The notes: generated from the letters alone by a model not told the origin. A stretch of DNA of 64,000 bases from Vibrio injensis (GCF_001895205.1 NZ_BDJF01000025.1:202031-266030), one strand, 5' to 3'. Positions 25,212 through 35,393 are shown, counted from the first letter of the stretch. Translations and numbers: made by a program.

Positions 25212-26951
25212 TTATTCCGTGGACTCTTCTTCTTCGGCAGGTAAGCGTAAACCGACCTTAGTCACTTGCCAATCGACCACATCCGCGACTACCCACTGCA
25301 AACCGTACCATTCAAAATAGTCCCCCAACACAGGGCTGTTACCTAACTGCTCAGCAACCAGCTCTTTCAACGTCAGACTTGCCGATTGCTCCCCTAAATC
25401 TAAACCATATAACAGCGCAACATCGACCAACTTAGTATTAATGTCCAAGAAAAAATCACCGAAGAAGCGAGCCAACGAGGCTTTTTCTGGCGCTTCGCTG
25501 AACAGTTGACTTAAGGCTGGAAGATCATTTTCTTGACCTAAAACACAGAGAATATCCGCCTCTTGCAACTGAGTGCTACCGGATGGGTAAAGCAATTGTT
25601 GATCGCGAAACACTGCGACAATTCGAGTCCCTTCCGGCATAAACAAGTTGCGCAGTGGTTCACCGATACACCATTTATCTTCTTTGAGGCGATAGACAAA
25701 CAACTCCCACTGGCTAGCGGGAAAGGCCTCTACACCAGTACGATAAATTGGCTCAGGTTTGGGCGGCAACTCAACTTTAGCCAAGCTCATCGCTTGAGTT
25801 AATGAGCCACCCTGCACGATAAGCGACACCATAACCACGAAAAAGGCGAGGTTAAAATACAACTGAGCGTCTGGTAATCCGGCCATCATCGGAAACACGG
25901 CCAAAATAATCGGCACCGCGCCGCGCAACCCTACCCACGAGACAAACCATTTTTCACGAGCAGTAAAACTTTTAAACGGCAGCAAACTGATCCACACCGA
26001 CAGAGGCCGCGCAAAGACAATCATCCCAAAAGCCAAGGCCAGTCCTGGCAAAACGATATCCAGCAAATTAGAAGGAGTGACTAATAGCCCGAGCACCAAG
26101 AACATACCGATTTGTGCCAACCAAGTCATACCATCCAATACGTTTAAAATTGACTGGCGGCCACGAGTTGGGCGGTTACCGAGCAGTAAACCGACTAAGT
26201 AAATCGACAAGATGCCACTACCACCAAGCGCATTGGACAAAGCGAAGATGATTAAGCCGCCACTGACGGTTAGGATTGAGTAAAGTCCTTCAGGAAGCTG
26301 AGTATGATTGATCAACTTCCACAGTAGCCAGCCACCACTCAATCCCATCAATGCACCAACACCAAATTGCTGAACAAAACTCAATGCTAAAAATCCAGCA
26401 CTTAAATCCAAACCTTGATTACCCAAAACAGCAATCAGAGTCACAGTAAGAAATATCGCCATCGGATCGTTGGTACCCGATTCAATTTCGAGTGTTGCTC
26501 CCACCCGCTCATTTAGACTACGGCCTTTCAGTAATGAGAATACCGCCGCCGCATCCGTCGAGCCAACAATCGCGCCGACCAAAATACCTTGCAATAACGT
26601 CAGATCAAATAGCCACATGGCCATCAATCCTGTCAGCGTAGTGGTAATCGCCACCCCAAAAGTGGCGAGAGAAATAGAAGGCCACAAAGCAACGCGGAAA
26701 CTCGCTACCCGAGTGCGCATCCCACCATCAAGCAAAATAATCGCCAACGCCAAATTACCAATTAAATACGCTAGAGGATAATTATCAAAGACAATCCCCC
26801 CTAAGCCATCTTCCCCAGCCAACATTCCGACCGCGAGAAAAACCAATAAAATTGGAATGCCTAATTTTGATGATACGGGGCTGAGCAAAACGCTTAATGC
26901 AATCAGTAATGCTCCAATCAGAAAAAAACTATTAATGGTAACTGCGTCCAC
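25212..26951 (-). CDS. nhaP2: K+(Na+)/H+ antiporter, NhaP2/CvrA type
   Basis: A 579-residue CPA1-family antiporter that exchanges cytoplasmic K+ or Na+ for protons. Many membrane helices cover residues 1-390, with family motifs [31 protein letters not shown] (ion-binding acids), [12 protein letters not shown] and [15 protein letters not shown] cytoplasmic TrkA-C-like domain ([20 protein letters not shown]) and a C-terminal CorC-like domain follow. The frame also opens at ATG 26966, but GTG 26951 has a perfect AGGAGG five bases upstream and gives the expected [14 protein letters not shown] start. Confidence 0.92.
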   Translation of the reverse strand: MDAVTINSFFLIGALLIALSVLLSPVSSKLGIPILLVFLAVGMLAGEDGLGGIVFDNYPLAYLIGNLALAIILLDGGMRTRVASFRVALWPSISLATFGVAITTTLTGLMAMWLFDLTLLQGILVGAIVGSTDAAAVFSLLKGRSLNERVGATLEIESGTNDPMAIFLTVTLIAVLGNQGLDLSAGFLALSFVQQFGVGALMGLSGGWLLWKLINHTQLPEGLYSILTVSGGLIIFALSNALGGSGILSIYLVGLLLGNRPTRGRQSILNVLDGMTWLAQIGMFLVLGLLVTPSNLLDIVLPGLALAFGMIVFARPLSVWISLLPFKSFTAREKWFVSWVGLRGAVPIILAVFPMMAGLPDAQLYFNLAFFVVMVSLIVQGGSLTQAMSLAKVELPPKPEPIYRTGVEAFPASQWELFVYRLKEDKWCIGEPLRNLFMPEGTRIVAVFRDQQLLYPSGSTQLQEADILCVLGQENDLPALSQLFSEAPEKASLARFFGDFFLDINTKLVDVALLYGLDLGEQSASLTLKELVAEQLGNSPVLGDYFEWYGLQWVVADVVDWQVTKVGLRLPAEEEESTE

Positions 26952-27518
26952 GTATCCTCCTATCATCGATTAATGATATCGCCCTAACCCATTGTCTCTT
27001 GGCCTATATTGTGCACTACTTTATGACACAGTAACGAAAAGTTTATGTAAACAAATGACTGTTTGGACAAAAAAATTCAATTTAATCACCTCTTCATGCA
27101 GCGATGATCATTATACCTTTGGCTAATTCCTTCCCTTTATTCAACAATAAAATCTAAGAATAAAAAAATAACACAATAAAAATCAACACATTAAATCCAC
27201 CCCCATCACGACTAAAGTTGCACAGATCACCCACATAAAGCCTGCTAACCTTCAAAGTAACAATATTTTAACAATGCAAGAAGGAAGATCGCGATGGCGT
27301 TCGATGCAAACAAGCGCGCACAAGCTCACTGGAAAGAAAATTGTCAGAATATGACATCTCAATTTACGGTGCCCTGCAACTCAGGGAGTTTATCCTCACT
27401 TTGGTTGCTTGCAGCAATTCCGTCATATTTGACCTTCGACTGAGGTCAGTTGGCACCTTGCCTAACTACCACTCACTTAAAGTTACTCGATAATAAATAC
27501 ATGGAAGGGGACATAACT
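26952..27518 (+). other. Intergenic region nhaP2 - DUF4212 gene
   Basis: This AT-rich stretch separates divergent genes and so should hold both promoters. I see no firm operator. A possible 49-codon ORF with a good ribosome binding site lies at 27294-27443 and is listed separately. Confidence 0.5.
27294..27443 (+). CDS. Small ORF, possible remnant of a DUF4212 small-subunit gene
   Basis: A 49-codon frame begins ATG 27294, seven bases after AAGGAAG, and reads MAFDANKRAQAHWKENCQNM at the start. The AQAHWKEN stretch resembles AAAYWSAN in the real DUF4212 protein encoded 75 bases downstream. The rest has no clear similarity and lacks the two membrane helices, so if related it is a decayed duplicate. 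It could also be a leader peptide or chance. Confidence 0.35.
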   Translation: MAFDANKRAQAHWKENCQNMTSQFTVPCNSGSLSSLWLLAAIPSYLTFD

Positions 27519-27779
27519 ATGGACGATCATAACACGAACGCCGCCGCTTACTGGAGCGCTAACCTACGCTACATCACAATCAGCCTGATCATCTGGGCCT
27601 TAGTCTCTTATGGATTTGCCATCTTGCTGCGGCCGATGCTCGCTGGCATTCATATTGGTGGGACCGATCTGGGTTTTTGGTTTGCGCAGCAAGGTTCGAT
27701 TATTACCTTTATCGCGATCATCTTTATCTACGCTTGGAAGATGAACCAGTTAGATAAAAAATTTGGCGTAGAGGAGTAA
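27519..27779 (+). CDS. Sodium:solute symporter small subunit (DUF4212)
   Basis: This 86-residue protein has two membrane helices (ISLIIWALVSYGFAILL and WFAQQGSIITFIAIIFIYAW) after the family motif AAAYWSANLRYI, and a charged C-terminus. DUF4212 proteins are encoded just before VC_2705-type symporters and are thought to be their small subunit. ATG 27519 follows GGAAGGGGA; the longer frame from 27450 is not needed. The stop lies five bases before the large-subunit start, so the two genes form an operon. Confidence 0.92.
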   Translation: MDDHNTNAAAYWSANLRYITISLIIWALVSYGFAILLRPMLAGIHIGGTDLGFWFAQQGSIITFIAIIFIYAWKMNQLDKKFGVEE

Positions 27780-27784
27780 TTTTC

Positions 27785-29566
27785 ATGAGTCAATTTGCCA
27801 TTAACTTACTGTTTGTTGGTGCCTCCTTTGCTCTCTACATCGGTATCGCCATTTGGGCTCGCGCCGGGTCAACCAAAGAGTTTTACGTCGCTGGCGGCGG
27901 CGTTAACCCGATTACTAATGGTATGGCCACCGCCGCCGACTGGATGTCAGCCGCTTCATTTATCTCGATGGCTGGCTTACTGGCTGCCGGTGGTTATGCC
28001 AACTCTTCTTTCCTAATGGGCTGGACGGGAGGATATGTCCTTTTAGCTATGCTGTTAGCACCCTACTTACGTAAATTCGGTAAATTTACCGTGCCTGATT
28101 TTATCGGTGACCGCTTTTACAGCAAAGGCGCTCGTATCACGGCGGTAGTGTGTTTAATTATCATGTCCGTGACCTATGTTATCGGTCAGATGACCGGTGC
28201 AGGCGTCGCCTTTTCCCGCTTCCTAGAGGTCAGCTCTTCTACGGGGATCTGGATCGCTGCTGCTGTCGTGTTTATTTACGCCGTATTCGGTGGCATGAAA
28301 GGCATCACTTATACTCAGGTTGCTCAATATGTGGTGCTAATCATCGCCTATACCATTCCAGCGGTCTTTATTTCATTACAACTAACCAATAATCCGATTC
28401 CGATGTTTGGTATGTTCAGTACCCACACGGAATCAGGCGTACCACTGCTGGTAAAATTAAACGAAATCGTGCGTGAACTGGGTTTCCAAGATTACACCGC
28501 TGATGTCAGCAATAAACTGAATATGGTGCTGTTTACCTTATCATTAATGATAGGTACGGCCGGCTTACCACACGTTATTATCCGTTTCTTTACCGTACCG
28601 AAAGTCGCGGATGCACGCTGGTCGGCTGGCTGGACCTTAGTGTTTATCGCCTTACTGTATTTAACTGCCCCAGCGGTTGCCTCTATGGCACGTTTAAACC
28701 TGTTAACCACCCTTTATCCTGATGGTCCTAGTGCGCCTGCGCTTAATTACGCAGAGCGTCCTGATTGGATTAAAACGTGGGAACAAACCGGCTTAATCCG
28801 CTGGGACGATAAAAATAATGATGGCCGGATCCAAATGTACAACGACAGCCCTGCTTTTGCTGAAAAAGCCACCGAGCGTGGTTGGGCGGGTAACGAACTT
28901 ACCGTTAACAATGATATTCTGGTCTTAGCCAACCCTGAGATTGCCAATTTACCCAGTTGGGTTATCGGCCTAATCGCTGCTGGTGGTATTGCTGCTGCCT
29001 TGTCAACCGCTGCTGGCTTGTTACTGGCGATTTCATCCGCCATCAGCCATGACTTAATCAAAAATATTATTAACCCAAGGATCAGTGAAAAAGGGGAAAT
29101 GTTAGCCGCTAGGCTATCCATGGCCGGCGCTATCTTACTGGCAACCTATCTGGGGTTAAATCCACCCGGCTTTGCCGCTCAAGTGGTGGCGCTTGCCTTC
29201 GGTATCGCTGCAGCAACCCTATTCCCAGCCTTGATGATGGGGATCTTCTCTAAACGTATTAACAGCGCTGGAGCCATTGCTGGCATGCTCACCGGTTTAA
29301 TTGTGACTCTACTCTATATCTTCACTTATTTAGGTTGGTTCTTTATCCCAGGTACCAATATGCTGCCCAATACACCGGATAACTGGCTATTTGGCTCACT
29401 GGGTTATGGTATTTCGCCGCTGTCGTTCGGTGCTGTGGGGGCTATGATTAACTTTGCTGTTGCCTTTGCCGTATCGGCGGTGACCGCACCACCGCCAAAA
29501 GAAATCCAAGACTTGGTAGAAAGTGTACGTTATCCAAAAGGCGCTGGTGTTGCGATTGACCACTAA
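27785..29566 (+). CDS. Sodium:solute symporter, VC_2705 subfamily (large subunit)
   Basis: A 593-residue SSS-family transporter with about 13 membrane helices. Marks are STKEFYVAGGGVNPITNGMATAADWMSAAS near the N-terminus (the Na+-binding part), AVFGGMKGITYTQVAQYVVL, MIGTAGLPHVIIRFFTVP and GIAAALSTAAGLLLAISSAISHDL. A hydrophilic insertion of about 90 residues (330-400) is typical of this subfamily. Relatives such as ActP move acetate and similar monocarboxylates. Neighbouring crbR, linked to acetate control, fits acetate uptake, but the substrate is inferred. Confidence 0.92.
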   Translation: MSQFAINLLFVGASFALYIGIAIWARAGSTKEFYVAGGGVNPITNGMATAADWMSAASFISMAGLLAAGGYANSSFLMGWTGGYVLLAMLLAPYLRKFGKFTVPDFIGDRFYSKGARITAVVCLIIMSVTYVIGQMTGAGVAFSRFLEVSSSTGIWIAAAVVFIYAVFGGMKGITYTQVAQYVVLIIAYTIPAVFISLQLTNNPIPMFGMFSTHTESGVPLLVKLNEIVRELGFQDYTADVSNKLNMVLFTLSLMIGTAGLPHVIIRFFTVPKVADARWSAGWTLVFIALLYLTAPAVASMARLNLLTTLYPDGPSAPALNYAERPDWIKTWEQTGLIRWDDKNNDGRIQMYNDSPAFAEKATERGWAGNELTVNNDILVLANPEIANLPSWVIGLIAAGGIAAALSTAAGLLLAISSAISHDLIKNIINPRISEKGEMLAARLSMAGAILLATYLGLNPPGFAAQVVALAFGIAAATLFPALMMGIFSKRINSAGAIAGMLTGLIVTLLYIFTYLGWFFIPGTNMLPNTPDNWLFGSLGYGISPLSFGAVGAMINFAVAFAVSAVTAPPPKEIQDLVESVRYPKGAGVAIDH

Positions 29567-29615
29567 TCAATCACAACCAAGGTGACAAGATTAACATTGA
29601 CTCACGACTGTACAC

Positions 29616-29645
29616 TCGGGCTTTCAACGGAAAGCCCGAATTTTT
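29616..29645 (+). terminator. Intrinsic terminator after the symporter gene
   Basis: Stem TCGGGCTTTC/GAAAGCCCGA with a four-base AACG loop and a run of T. Confidence 0.92.
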
Positions 29646-29677
29646 AGCAAGCCATTAGGTTTAGGTAGGATGACCGT

Positions 29678-30199
29678 ATGTTTTGGGAATTAATTGCCAC
29701 GTTTTCCGCCGGTTTAGGCGCTGCTGGAATCGCTTTGTTACTGAGAGCGATAACGCTAAAAAAACTGCCCAAGTGGATGATTCCGGTATTTGCCGGAGCT
29801 GGCATGTTGGGTTTTCAAATTTATTCGGAGTACAACTGGTTTAGCCATCAGCGTAGTTTGTTACCCGCTGGCGTTGAAGTGATACGTACGGCTCAAGAAA
29901 GTTCAGGCTGGCGACCTTGGAGTTATCTTTACCCGCAAACGCTGCGCTTTGTTGCTGCTGATGTGAACAATGCCAGCGTTAATCAACGCTACCCCGCATT
30001 AGTTTTGGTTGACTTGTATTTTTTTGAAAGACGCATGAGTGCGAGGCGCGTACCTCAGGTAGTGGATTGTGAGGCTGGTGCTCGCGCTGATTTTAGCGAC
30101 GATTTACTGATACCAGCGACAGCAGAAAACATAACTTCAGGTTGGCACAAGCTAGCAACCGATGATCGATTATTGCTTTTATTGTGCCAGCGACACTAA
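29678..30199 (+). CDS. Conserved hypothetical membrane protein (VC2706-like)
   Basis: A 173-residue protein I recognise only by position, between the VC_2705-type symporter and yhhQ as in V. cholerae. Two N-terminal hydrophobic stretches (LIATFSAGLGAAGIALLL and WMIPVFAGAGMLGFQIY) are followed by a soluble part with YLYPQTLRFVAAD and a Cys-containing C-terminal half. Topology suggests a membrane anchor with a periplasmic or cytoplasmic domain. The SD TAGG precedes ATG 29678. Function unknown. Confidence 0.8.
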   Translation: MFWELIATFSAGLGAAGIALLLRAITLKKLPKWMIPVFAGAGMLGFQIYSEYNWFSHQRSLLPAGVEVIRTAQESSGWRPWSYLYPQTLRFVAADVNNASVNQRYPALVLVDLYFFERRMSARRVPQVVDCEAGARADFSDDLLIPATAENITSGWHKLATDDRLLLLLCQRH

Positions 30200-30297
30200 G
30201 CAAATATTAAAGATAAGATCGGTGAAGGTCAGCGTTTTCCCCCCTTGAGAAAAGCATGACCAGTAACGTTAACCTGCTCCGTCACTTTACGTAGATT

Positions 30298-30320
30298 TAG
30301 CCCAGTAGAAGACTGGGCTA
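30298..30320. terminator. Bidirectional hairpin between convergent genes
   Basis: A perfect 9-bp stem TAGCCCAGT/ACTGGGCTA with a 5-base loop lies between the convergent hypothetical gene and yhhQ. T-runs are weak on both sides. Confidence 0.55.
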
Positions 30321-30326
30321 CATGGT

Positions 30327-30998
30327 TTATATCTTGACGGGTTTACCTGATGTTTCGGGTTTAACCAAGGTCAATTTATGGATTAAATAATTCAGCAGCA
30401 CCCCATACATCGGAACAAATAAACCTAAGCTGATCAAGAGTTTTAAACCATAATCGACCAAAGCAATCTCAGTCCAATGTTCAGCCATGAACGGATCTGG
30501 ACTTTGGTAAAAAGCAATCGCAAAAAAGGCCACTGTATCCAGTGCATTACCGAATAGGGTTGACGCGGTTGGCGCTACCCACCACTGCTTCATCTGTCTG
30601 AGACGATTAAAGACATGCACATCTAAGATTTGTCCTAGTAGATAAGCCATAAAACTCGCTACCGCAATACGCGCAACAAACAAGTTAAATTCACTGAGTG
30701 GCGTAAAACCTTGGAACTGGCCTTCAAAGAAAATTACCGATAACAAATAGGAAACCGCAAGCGCAGGAAGCATCACCCAGAAAATAATTCTACGCGCTAA
30801 GCCAGCCCCAAAGATACGTACTGTTAAATCGGTAGCAAGGAAAATAAAAGGAAAAGTGAACGCGCCCCACGTGGTATGAAAACCGAAGAGTGTGAACGGT
30901 AGTTGAACAAGGTAATTACTTGACGCGATAATCACCAAATGAAATAACACTAAATACACCAGCGCTTTACGCAACTGGTCAGGAGTAAACCGACTCAT
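30327..30998 (-). CDS. yhhQ: Queuosine precursor transporter YhhQ
   Basis: This 223-residue inner-membrane protein of the YhhQ/COG1738 family imports queuosine precursors (preQ0, preQ1) for tRNA modification. Six or so membrane helices and family motifs are visible: FGFHTTWGAFTFPFIFLATDL, TVRIFGAGLARRIIFWVML and ARIAVASFMAYLLGQILDVHVF with FGNALDTVAFFAIAFY. It is transcribed opposite to its neighbours. A candidate preQ1-I riboswitch overlaps its ribosome binding site. Confidence 0.93.
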   Translation of the reverse strand: MSRFTPDQLRKALVYLVLFHLVIIASSNYLVQLPFTLFGFHTTWGAFTFPFIFLATDLTVRIFGAGLARRIIFWVMLPALAVSYLLSVIFFEGQFQGFTPLSEFNLFVARIAVASFMAYLLGQILDVHVFNRLRQMKQWWVAPTASTLFGNALDTVAFFAIAFYQSPDPFMAEHWTEIALVDYGLKLLISLGLFVPMYGVLLNYLIHKLTLVKPETSGKPVKI

Positions 30999-31004
30999 AT
31001 TGAA

Positions 31005-31040
31005 CCTTTTTAGTTTGGTTTGGGGGCGAGGGAACCCAAA
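31005..31040 (-). promoter_or_regulatory. Candidate preQ1-I riboswitch of yhhQ
   Basis: On the minus strand a stem UUUGGG (31040-31035) with CCCAAA (31024-31019) encloses the 10-base loop UUCCCUCGCC. An A-rich tail CCAAACUAAAAAGG then ends in the AAGG ribosome binding site, six bases before ATG 30998. This is the H-type pseudoknot layout of translational preQ1-I riboswitches: short stem, C-rich loop able to pair with the GG of the SD, A-rich tail. The loop lacks the usual AAC, so the call is tentative. The gene's role in preQ1 uptake supports it. Confidence 0.45.
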
Positions 31041-31393
31041 TGTAAGCCGCAGCTTTAGTTAATAATGTTACTTAATCGAACAACAATTGCTGGATTAAGG
31101 GCGGCGATTATACGCAAACAGGATAAGCTCGCAAGGGTTACTTATTAAGCAATCGTTCTCTTCAATAGGAAATTTTTCTGTACACAGATTAGCCTATCGA
31201 GATAGCCACAGCTTTTACTTGAGCCGATCCGCTGGATCATGCTACTCTTCGCGTCCATTTTTCTGACCGAAATTGCCACGATCTAAACGGCATTACACTC
31301 AGTCAGTGCTAGTCTTAAGATAAAACTAGCGTTAATTTAGCATGATAAAATAGCGTTTCTCTCATCTTCCAACTCAAACGTGGAACCGAATAA
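31041..31393 (+). other. Intergenic region yhhQ - gmk
   Basis: This divergent region of ~350 bases must hold both promoters. I see no gene and no firm operator beyond the candidate yhhQ leader. Confidence 0.5.
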
Positions 31394-32017
<624 letters not shown>

Positions 32018-32025
32018 CCTCCGCC

Positions 32026-32081
32026 TTGTCATCCAACGAAAGTTGCCATCACTAACAGTGCTGACTTACGTTGGATGACGA
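32026..32081 (+). other. Long nested hairpin between gmk and rpoZ
   Basis: GTCATCCAACG (32028-32038) pairs perfectly with CGTTGGATGAC (32069-32079), extended by one wobble and one pair. The 30-base interior contains CACT/AGTG that can form a small inner hairpin. No T-run follows. A second hairpin CGCTAG/CTAGCG lies at 32103-32120. Confidence 0.6.
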
Positions 32082-32174
32082 TGTAATTTGGGCATCGCCT
32101 GTCGCTAGTATCTGCTAGCGTTAGGTTGTATACTTTACAATCAACCTTATTTTAGTTAACTATTTGGAGTTCTC

Positions 32175-32447
32175 ATGGCACGCGTAACTGTTCAAGACGC
32201 TGTTGAAAAAGTTGGCAACCGTTTCGACTTAGTTCTGATTGCGGCTCGCCGCGCTCGTCAAATTCAAACTGGCGGTAAAGACGCTCTAGTGCCGGAAGAG
32301 AACGATAAGACCACGGTTATCGCTCTACGCGAAATCGAAGAAGGTCTGATCACGAAAGATGTACTTGATAATCGTGAGCGTCAAGAGCAACAAGAGCAAG
32401 AAGCAGCAGAGTTAGCCGCGGTAAGTAGCATCGTTCATAACCGCTAA
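32175..32447 (+). CDS. rpoZ: RNA polymerase omega subunit
   Basis: This 90-residue protein is the omega subunit, which helps assemble beta' into RNA polymerase and forms a ppGpp-binding site. The N-terminal [20 protein letters not shown] and [12 protein letters not shown] are characteristic. SD TTTGGAG lies upstream. It is followed by spoT with a 38-base gap, so omega and the ppGpp hydrolase are co-expressed. Confidence 0.98.
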   Translation: MARVTVQDAVEKVGNRFDLVLIAARRARQIQTGGKDALVPEENDKTTVIALREIEEGLITKDVLDNRERQEQQEQEAAELAAVSSIVHNR

Positions 32448-32485
32448 TTCTGTATCAGCAAGGATTCAACCGACGGGCCTGAAAT

Positions 32486-34606
32486 TTGTATCTATTCGAT
32501 AGCCTCAAAAGTGTTGTCCAAGAATATCTCACAGAGCCTCAAATAGAGGCTCTGCGCCAATCTTACCTAGTGGCAAGAGATGCTCATGAAGGGCAAACCC
32601 GCTCCAGCGGGGAACCGTATATTATCCACCCTGTTGCTGTGGCTCGAATCCTAGCGGAAATGCGCTTGGATTTAGAAACGCTGCAAGCGGCCTTGCTGCA
32701 CGACGTTATTGAAGATACCTCCGCCACTAAAGCTGAGCTAGAAGCCCAGTTTGGGAGCGCTGTCGCCGAACTGGTTGATGGTGTGTCTAAACTGGATAAA
32801 CTCAAGTTTCGCGATCGTAAAGAAGCCCAAGCGGAAAATTTTCGCAAAATGGTGCTAGCGATGGTGCAAGATATTCGAGTTATCTTGATCAAACTCTCTG
32901 ACCGCACTCACAATATGCGTACGCTCGGCGCGTTGCGTCCCGATAAAAAGCGTCGTATTGCCCGTGAAACGTTAGAGATCTACGCCCCTCTCGCTCACCG
33001 CTTAGGTATCCATAATATTAAAACTGAGCTGGAAGAGCTGGGTTTTGAAGCCTTATATCCGAATCGCTTTCGGGTCCTCAAAGAAGTGGTCAAAGCGGCT
33101 CGTGGTAATCGTAAAGAGATGATTCAACGCATCCATAGTGAAATTGAAGATCGCTTACGAGAAGTCAACCTCTCAGCGCGAGTGGTTGGCCGAGAGAAAA
33201 ATCTTTATTCCATCTATAACAAGATGAAGACTAAAGAACAGCGTTTTCACACCATTATGGATATCTATGCTTTTCGAGTGATTGTCGATTCGGCCGATAC
33301 CTGTTATCGCGTATTGGGCCAACTCCATAGCCTTTACAAGCCTCGTCCGGGGCGAGTGAAAGATTACATCGCGGTCCCTAAAGCCAACGGCTATCAATCG
33401 TTACATACCTCGATGGTCGGCCCACATGGCGTCCCTGTTGAAGTGCAAATTCGCACCGAAGATATGGATCAAATGGCCGACAAAGGGGTTGCTGCTCATT
33501 GGTCTTATAAGGCCAATGGCGAACGAGGAGGCACCACTGCGCAAGTCAAAGCCCAGCGTTGGATGCAAAGTTTACTTGAGTTACAACAAAGTGCGGGTAA
33601 CTCGTTTGAATTTATTGAAAACGTAAAATCGGATCTCTTCCCCGATGAAATCTACGTCTTTACTCCCAAAGGGCGCATCGTAGAACTGCCGATGGGCGCT
33701 ACCGCGGTCGATTTTGCTTACGCGGTTCATACCGATGTGGGTAATACTTGCGTTGGCTCACGAGTCGATCGCAACCCTTACCCACTGAGTAAACCGCTTA
33801 AAAATGGTCAAACCGTCGAGATCATCAGTGCGCCCGGCGCAAGACCAAACGCCGCTTGGCTCAACTATGTGGTGACCTCTCGTGCGCGGACTAAAATTCG
33901 TCAGGTACTGAAAACCATGCGCCGCGAAGAGTCCATCACCTTAGGTCGCCGACTGCTCAATCACGCTCTCGGTGAGCGCTCACTGACCGATATTAGTCCA
34001 GAAAATCTGAACCATGTCCTAAGCGAACTCAAAATCGCTAATGAGCAAGATTTACTCGCCGCGATTGGTTTGGGTGAACTAATGAGTATCGTCATCGCAC
34101 GCCGCTTACTGGGTAATGCCGATGAACTCAACGAAACAGAAAACCCTGACGGTTCGGCGAAGAAAAAATTGCCTATCCGTGGCGCAGAAGGCATTTTATT
34201 AACCTTCGCTAATTGCTGCCATCCGATCCCTGATGATTCGATCATTGCTCATGTTTCTCCAGGACGCGGCTTGGTTGTACACCGTGAAACCTGTCCAAAT
34301 GTACGCGGCTATCAACGAGAGCCGGATAAATACATGGCGGTGGAATGGACCAAAGATTACGATCAAGACTTTATCGCTGAACTGACGGTGGATATGCATA
34401 ATCGCCAAGGTGCACTGGCCGATTTAACCAATGTTATTTCCAATACTGGCTCTAATATCCACGGTCTTTCTACCGAAGAACGTGATGGCCGTTTGTATAC
34501 AGTAACGGTTCTGTTAAGCACCAAAGACCGAGTCCACTTAGCAGGGATCATGCGAAAAATTCGTGTGATGCCAAACGCCTTAAAAGTGCGGCGCAGAAAG
34601 TACTAA
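32486..34606 (+). CDS. spoT: Bifunctional (p)ppGpp synthase/hydrolase SpoT
   Basis: A 706-residue protein that degrades and, more weakly, makes (p)ppGpp. The HD hydrolase domain (HPVAVARILAEM, LLHDVIEDT), the synthetase domain (around YNKMKTKEQRFHTIMDIYAF), TGS (DEIYVFTPKGRIVELPMGAT) and the C-terminal ACT domain (ELTVDMHNRQGALADLTNV) appear in order. The start is TTG 32486, giving MYLFDSLKSVVQEYL as in E. coli SpoT, which I recall also uses a non-ATG start. Confidence 0.97.
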   Translation: MYLFDSLKSVVQEYLTEPQIEALRQSYLVARDAHEGQTRSSGEPYIIHPVAVARILAEMRLDLETLQAALLHDVIEDTSATKAELEAQFGSAVAELVDGVSKLDKLKFRDRKEAQAENFRKMVLAMVQDIRVILIKLSDRTHNMRTLGALRPDKKRRIARETLEIYAPLAHRLGIHNIKTELEELGFEALYPNRFRVLKEVVKAARGNRKEMIQRIHSEIEDRLREVNLSARVVGREKNLYSIYNKMKTKEQRFHTIMDIYAFRVIVDSADTCYRVLGQLHSLYKPRPGRVKDYIAVPKANGYQSLHTSMVGPHGVPVEVQIRTEDMDQMADKGVAAHWSYKANGERGGTTAQVKAQRWMQSLLELQQSAGNSFEFIENVKSDLFPDEIYVFTPKGRIVELPMGATAVDFAYAVHTDVGNTCVGSRVDRNPYPLSKPLKNGQTVEIISAPGARPNAAWLNYVVTSRARTKIRQVLKTMRREESITLGRRLLNHALGERSLTDISPENLNHVLSELKIANEQDLLAAIGLGELMSIVIARRLLGNADELNETENPDGSAKKKLPIRGAEGILLTFANCCHPIPDDSIIAHVSPGRGLVVHRETCPNVRGYQREPDKYMAVEWTKDYDQDFIAELTVDMHNRQGALADLTNVISNTGSNIHGLSTEERDGRLYTVTVLLSTKDRVHLAGIMRKIRVMPNALKVRRRKY

Positions 34607-34621
34607 CCCATCAACGCACAG

Positions 34622-34646
34622 AAAGCCCTGAATCAGGGCTTTTTTA
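34622..34646 (+). terminator. Intrinsic terminator after spoT
   Basis: Stem AAAGCCCTG/CAGGGCTTT with a three-base loop and a run of six T. Confidence 0.93.
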
Positions 34647-34706
34647 TTAGCAATAAACTGACGAAGAAAAGGTGTGCCGCATTAGCGTGAGCACATAAAT
34701 AGATTT

Positions 34707-35393
34707 ATGAATTTAGAACGTTATCAACGCATTCAAAATGTGCTTAAAGCCCGTCAAACCGACTTAACCGTCTGTTTGGAAGAAGTCCACAAACCGAATA
34801 ATGTTTCTGCAGTGATCCGCACCGCCGATGCGGTTGGGTTACACCAGATTCATGCTGTATGGCCAAACGAACAAATGCGTACCTTAAGCCACACATCGGC
34901 AGGAGCACGTAACTGGGTTGAAGTCCAGACTCACAACAGCACGCTAGATGCGGTACATCACCTTAAGAACAGCGGCATGCAAGTTCTGGTAACAAATTTA
35001 TCTGAGCATGCCATAGACTTTCGCGCCATTGACTACACTAAACCCACCGCCATCATTTTCGGCAGTGAAAAATCAGGTATCTCGCCACAGGCTTTAGCAT
35101 TGGCCGATCATGATATTGTTATTCCTATGGTGGGCATGGTCCAATCCTTGAATGTTTCGGTGGCTAGTGCGCTGATCTTATATGAAGCGCAGCGCCAGCG
35201 TCAGCAAGCTGGGATGTATGACCGCGAACAAAGTGCCCTATCCCAAACAACGATTCAGCGTATTTTGTTTGAGCGCGGTCATCCGGTTCTGGCTAAAGTC
35301 GCCAAACGTAAAGGACTGGCATACCCATTATTGGACAATCAAGGGCAGATTATCGCTGATGAAAAATGGTGGGACGCGATGCAGCGCGCATAA
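34707..35393 (+). CDS. trmH: tRNA (guanosine(18)-2'-O)-methyltransferase
   Basis: This 228-residue SPOUT methyltransferase uses S-adenosylmethionine to methylate G18 in tRNA. Visible are RQTDLTVCLEEVHKPNNVSA (N-terminal), the motif II IIFGSEKSGIS and motif III MVQSLNVSVASALILYEA that form the trefoil knot. The C-terminal PLLDNQGQIIADEKWWDAM tail resembles TrmH proteins. It lies between spoT and recG as in other gammaproteobacteria, but the spoT terminator gives it a separate transcript. Confidence 0.95.
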   Translation: MNLERYQRIQNVLKARQTDLTVCLEEVHKPNNVSAVIRTADAVGLHQIHAVWPNEQMRTLSHTSAGARNWVEVQTHNSTLDAVHHLKNSGMQVLVTNLSEHAIDFRAIDYTKPTAIIFGSEKSGISPQALALADHDIVIPMVGMVQSLNVSVASALILYEAQRQRQQAGMYDREQSALSQTTIQRILFERGHPVLAKVAKRKGLAYPLLDNQGQIIADEKWWDAMQRA

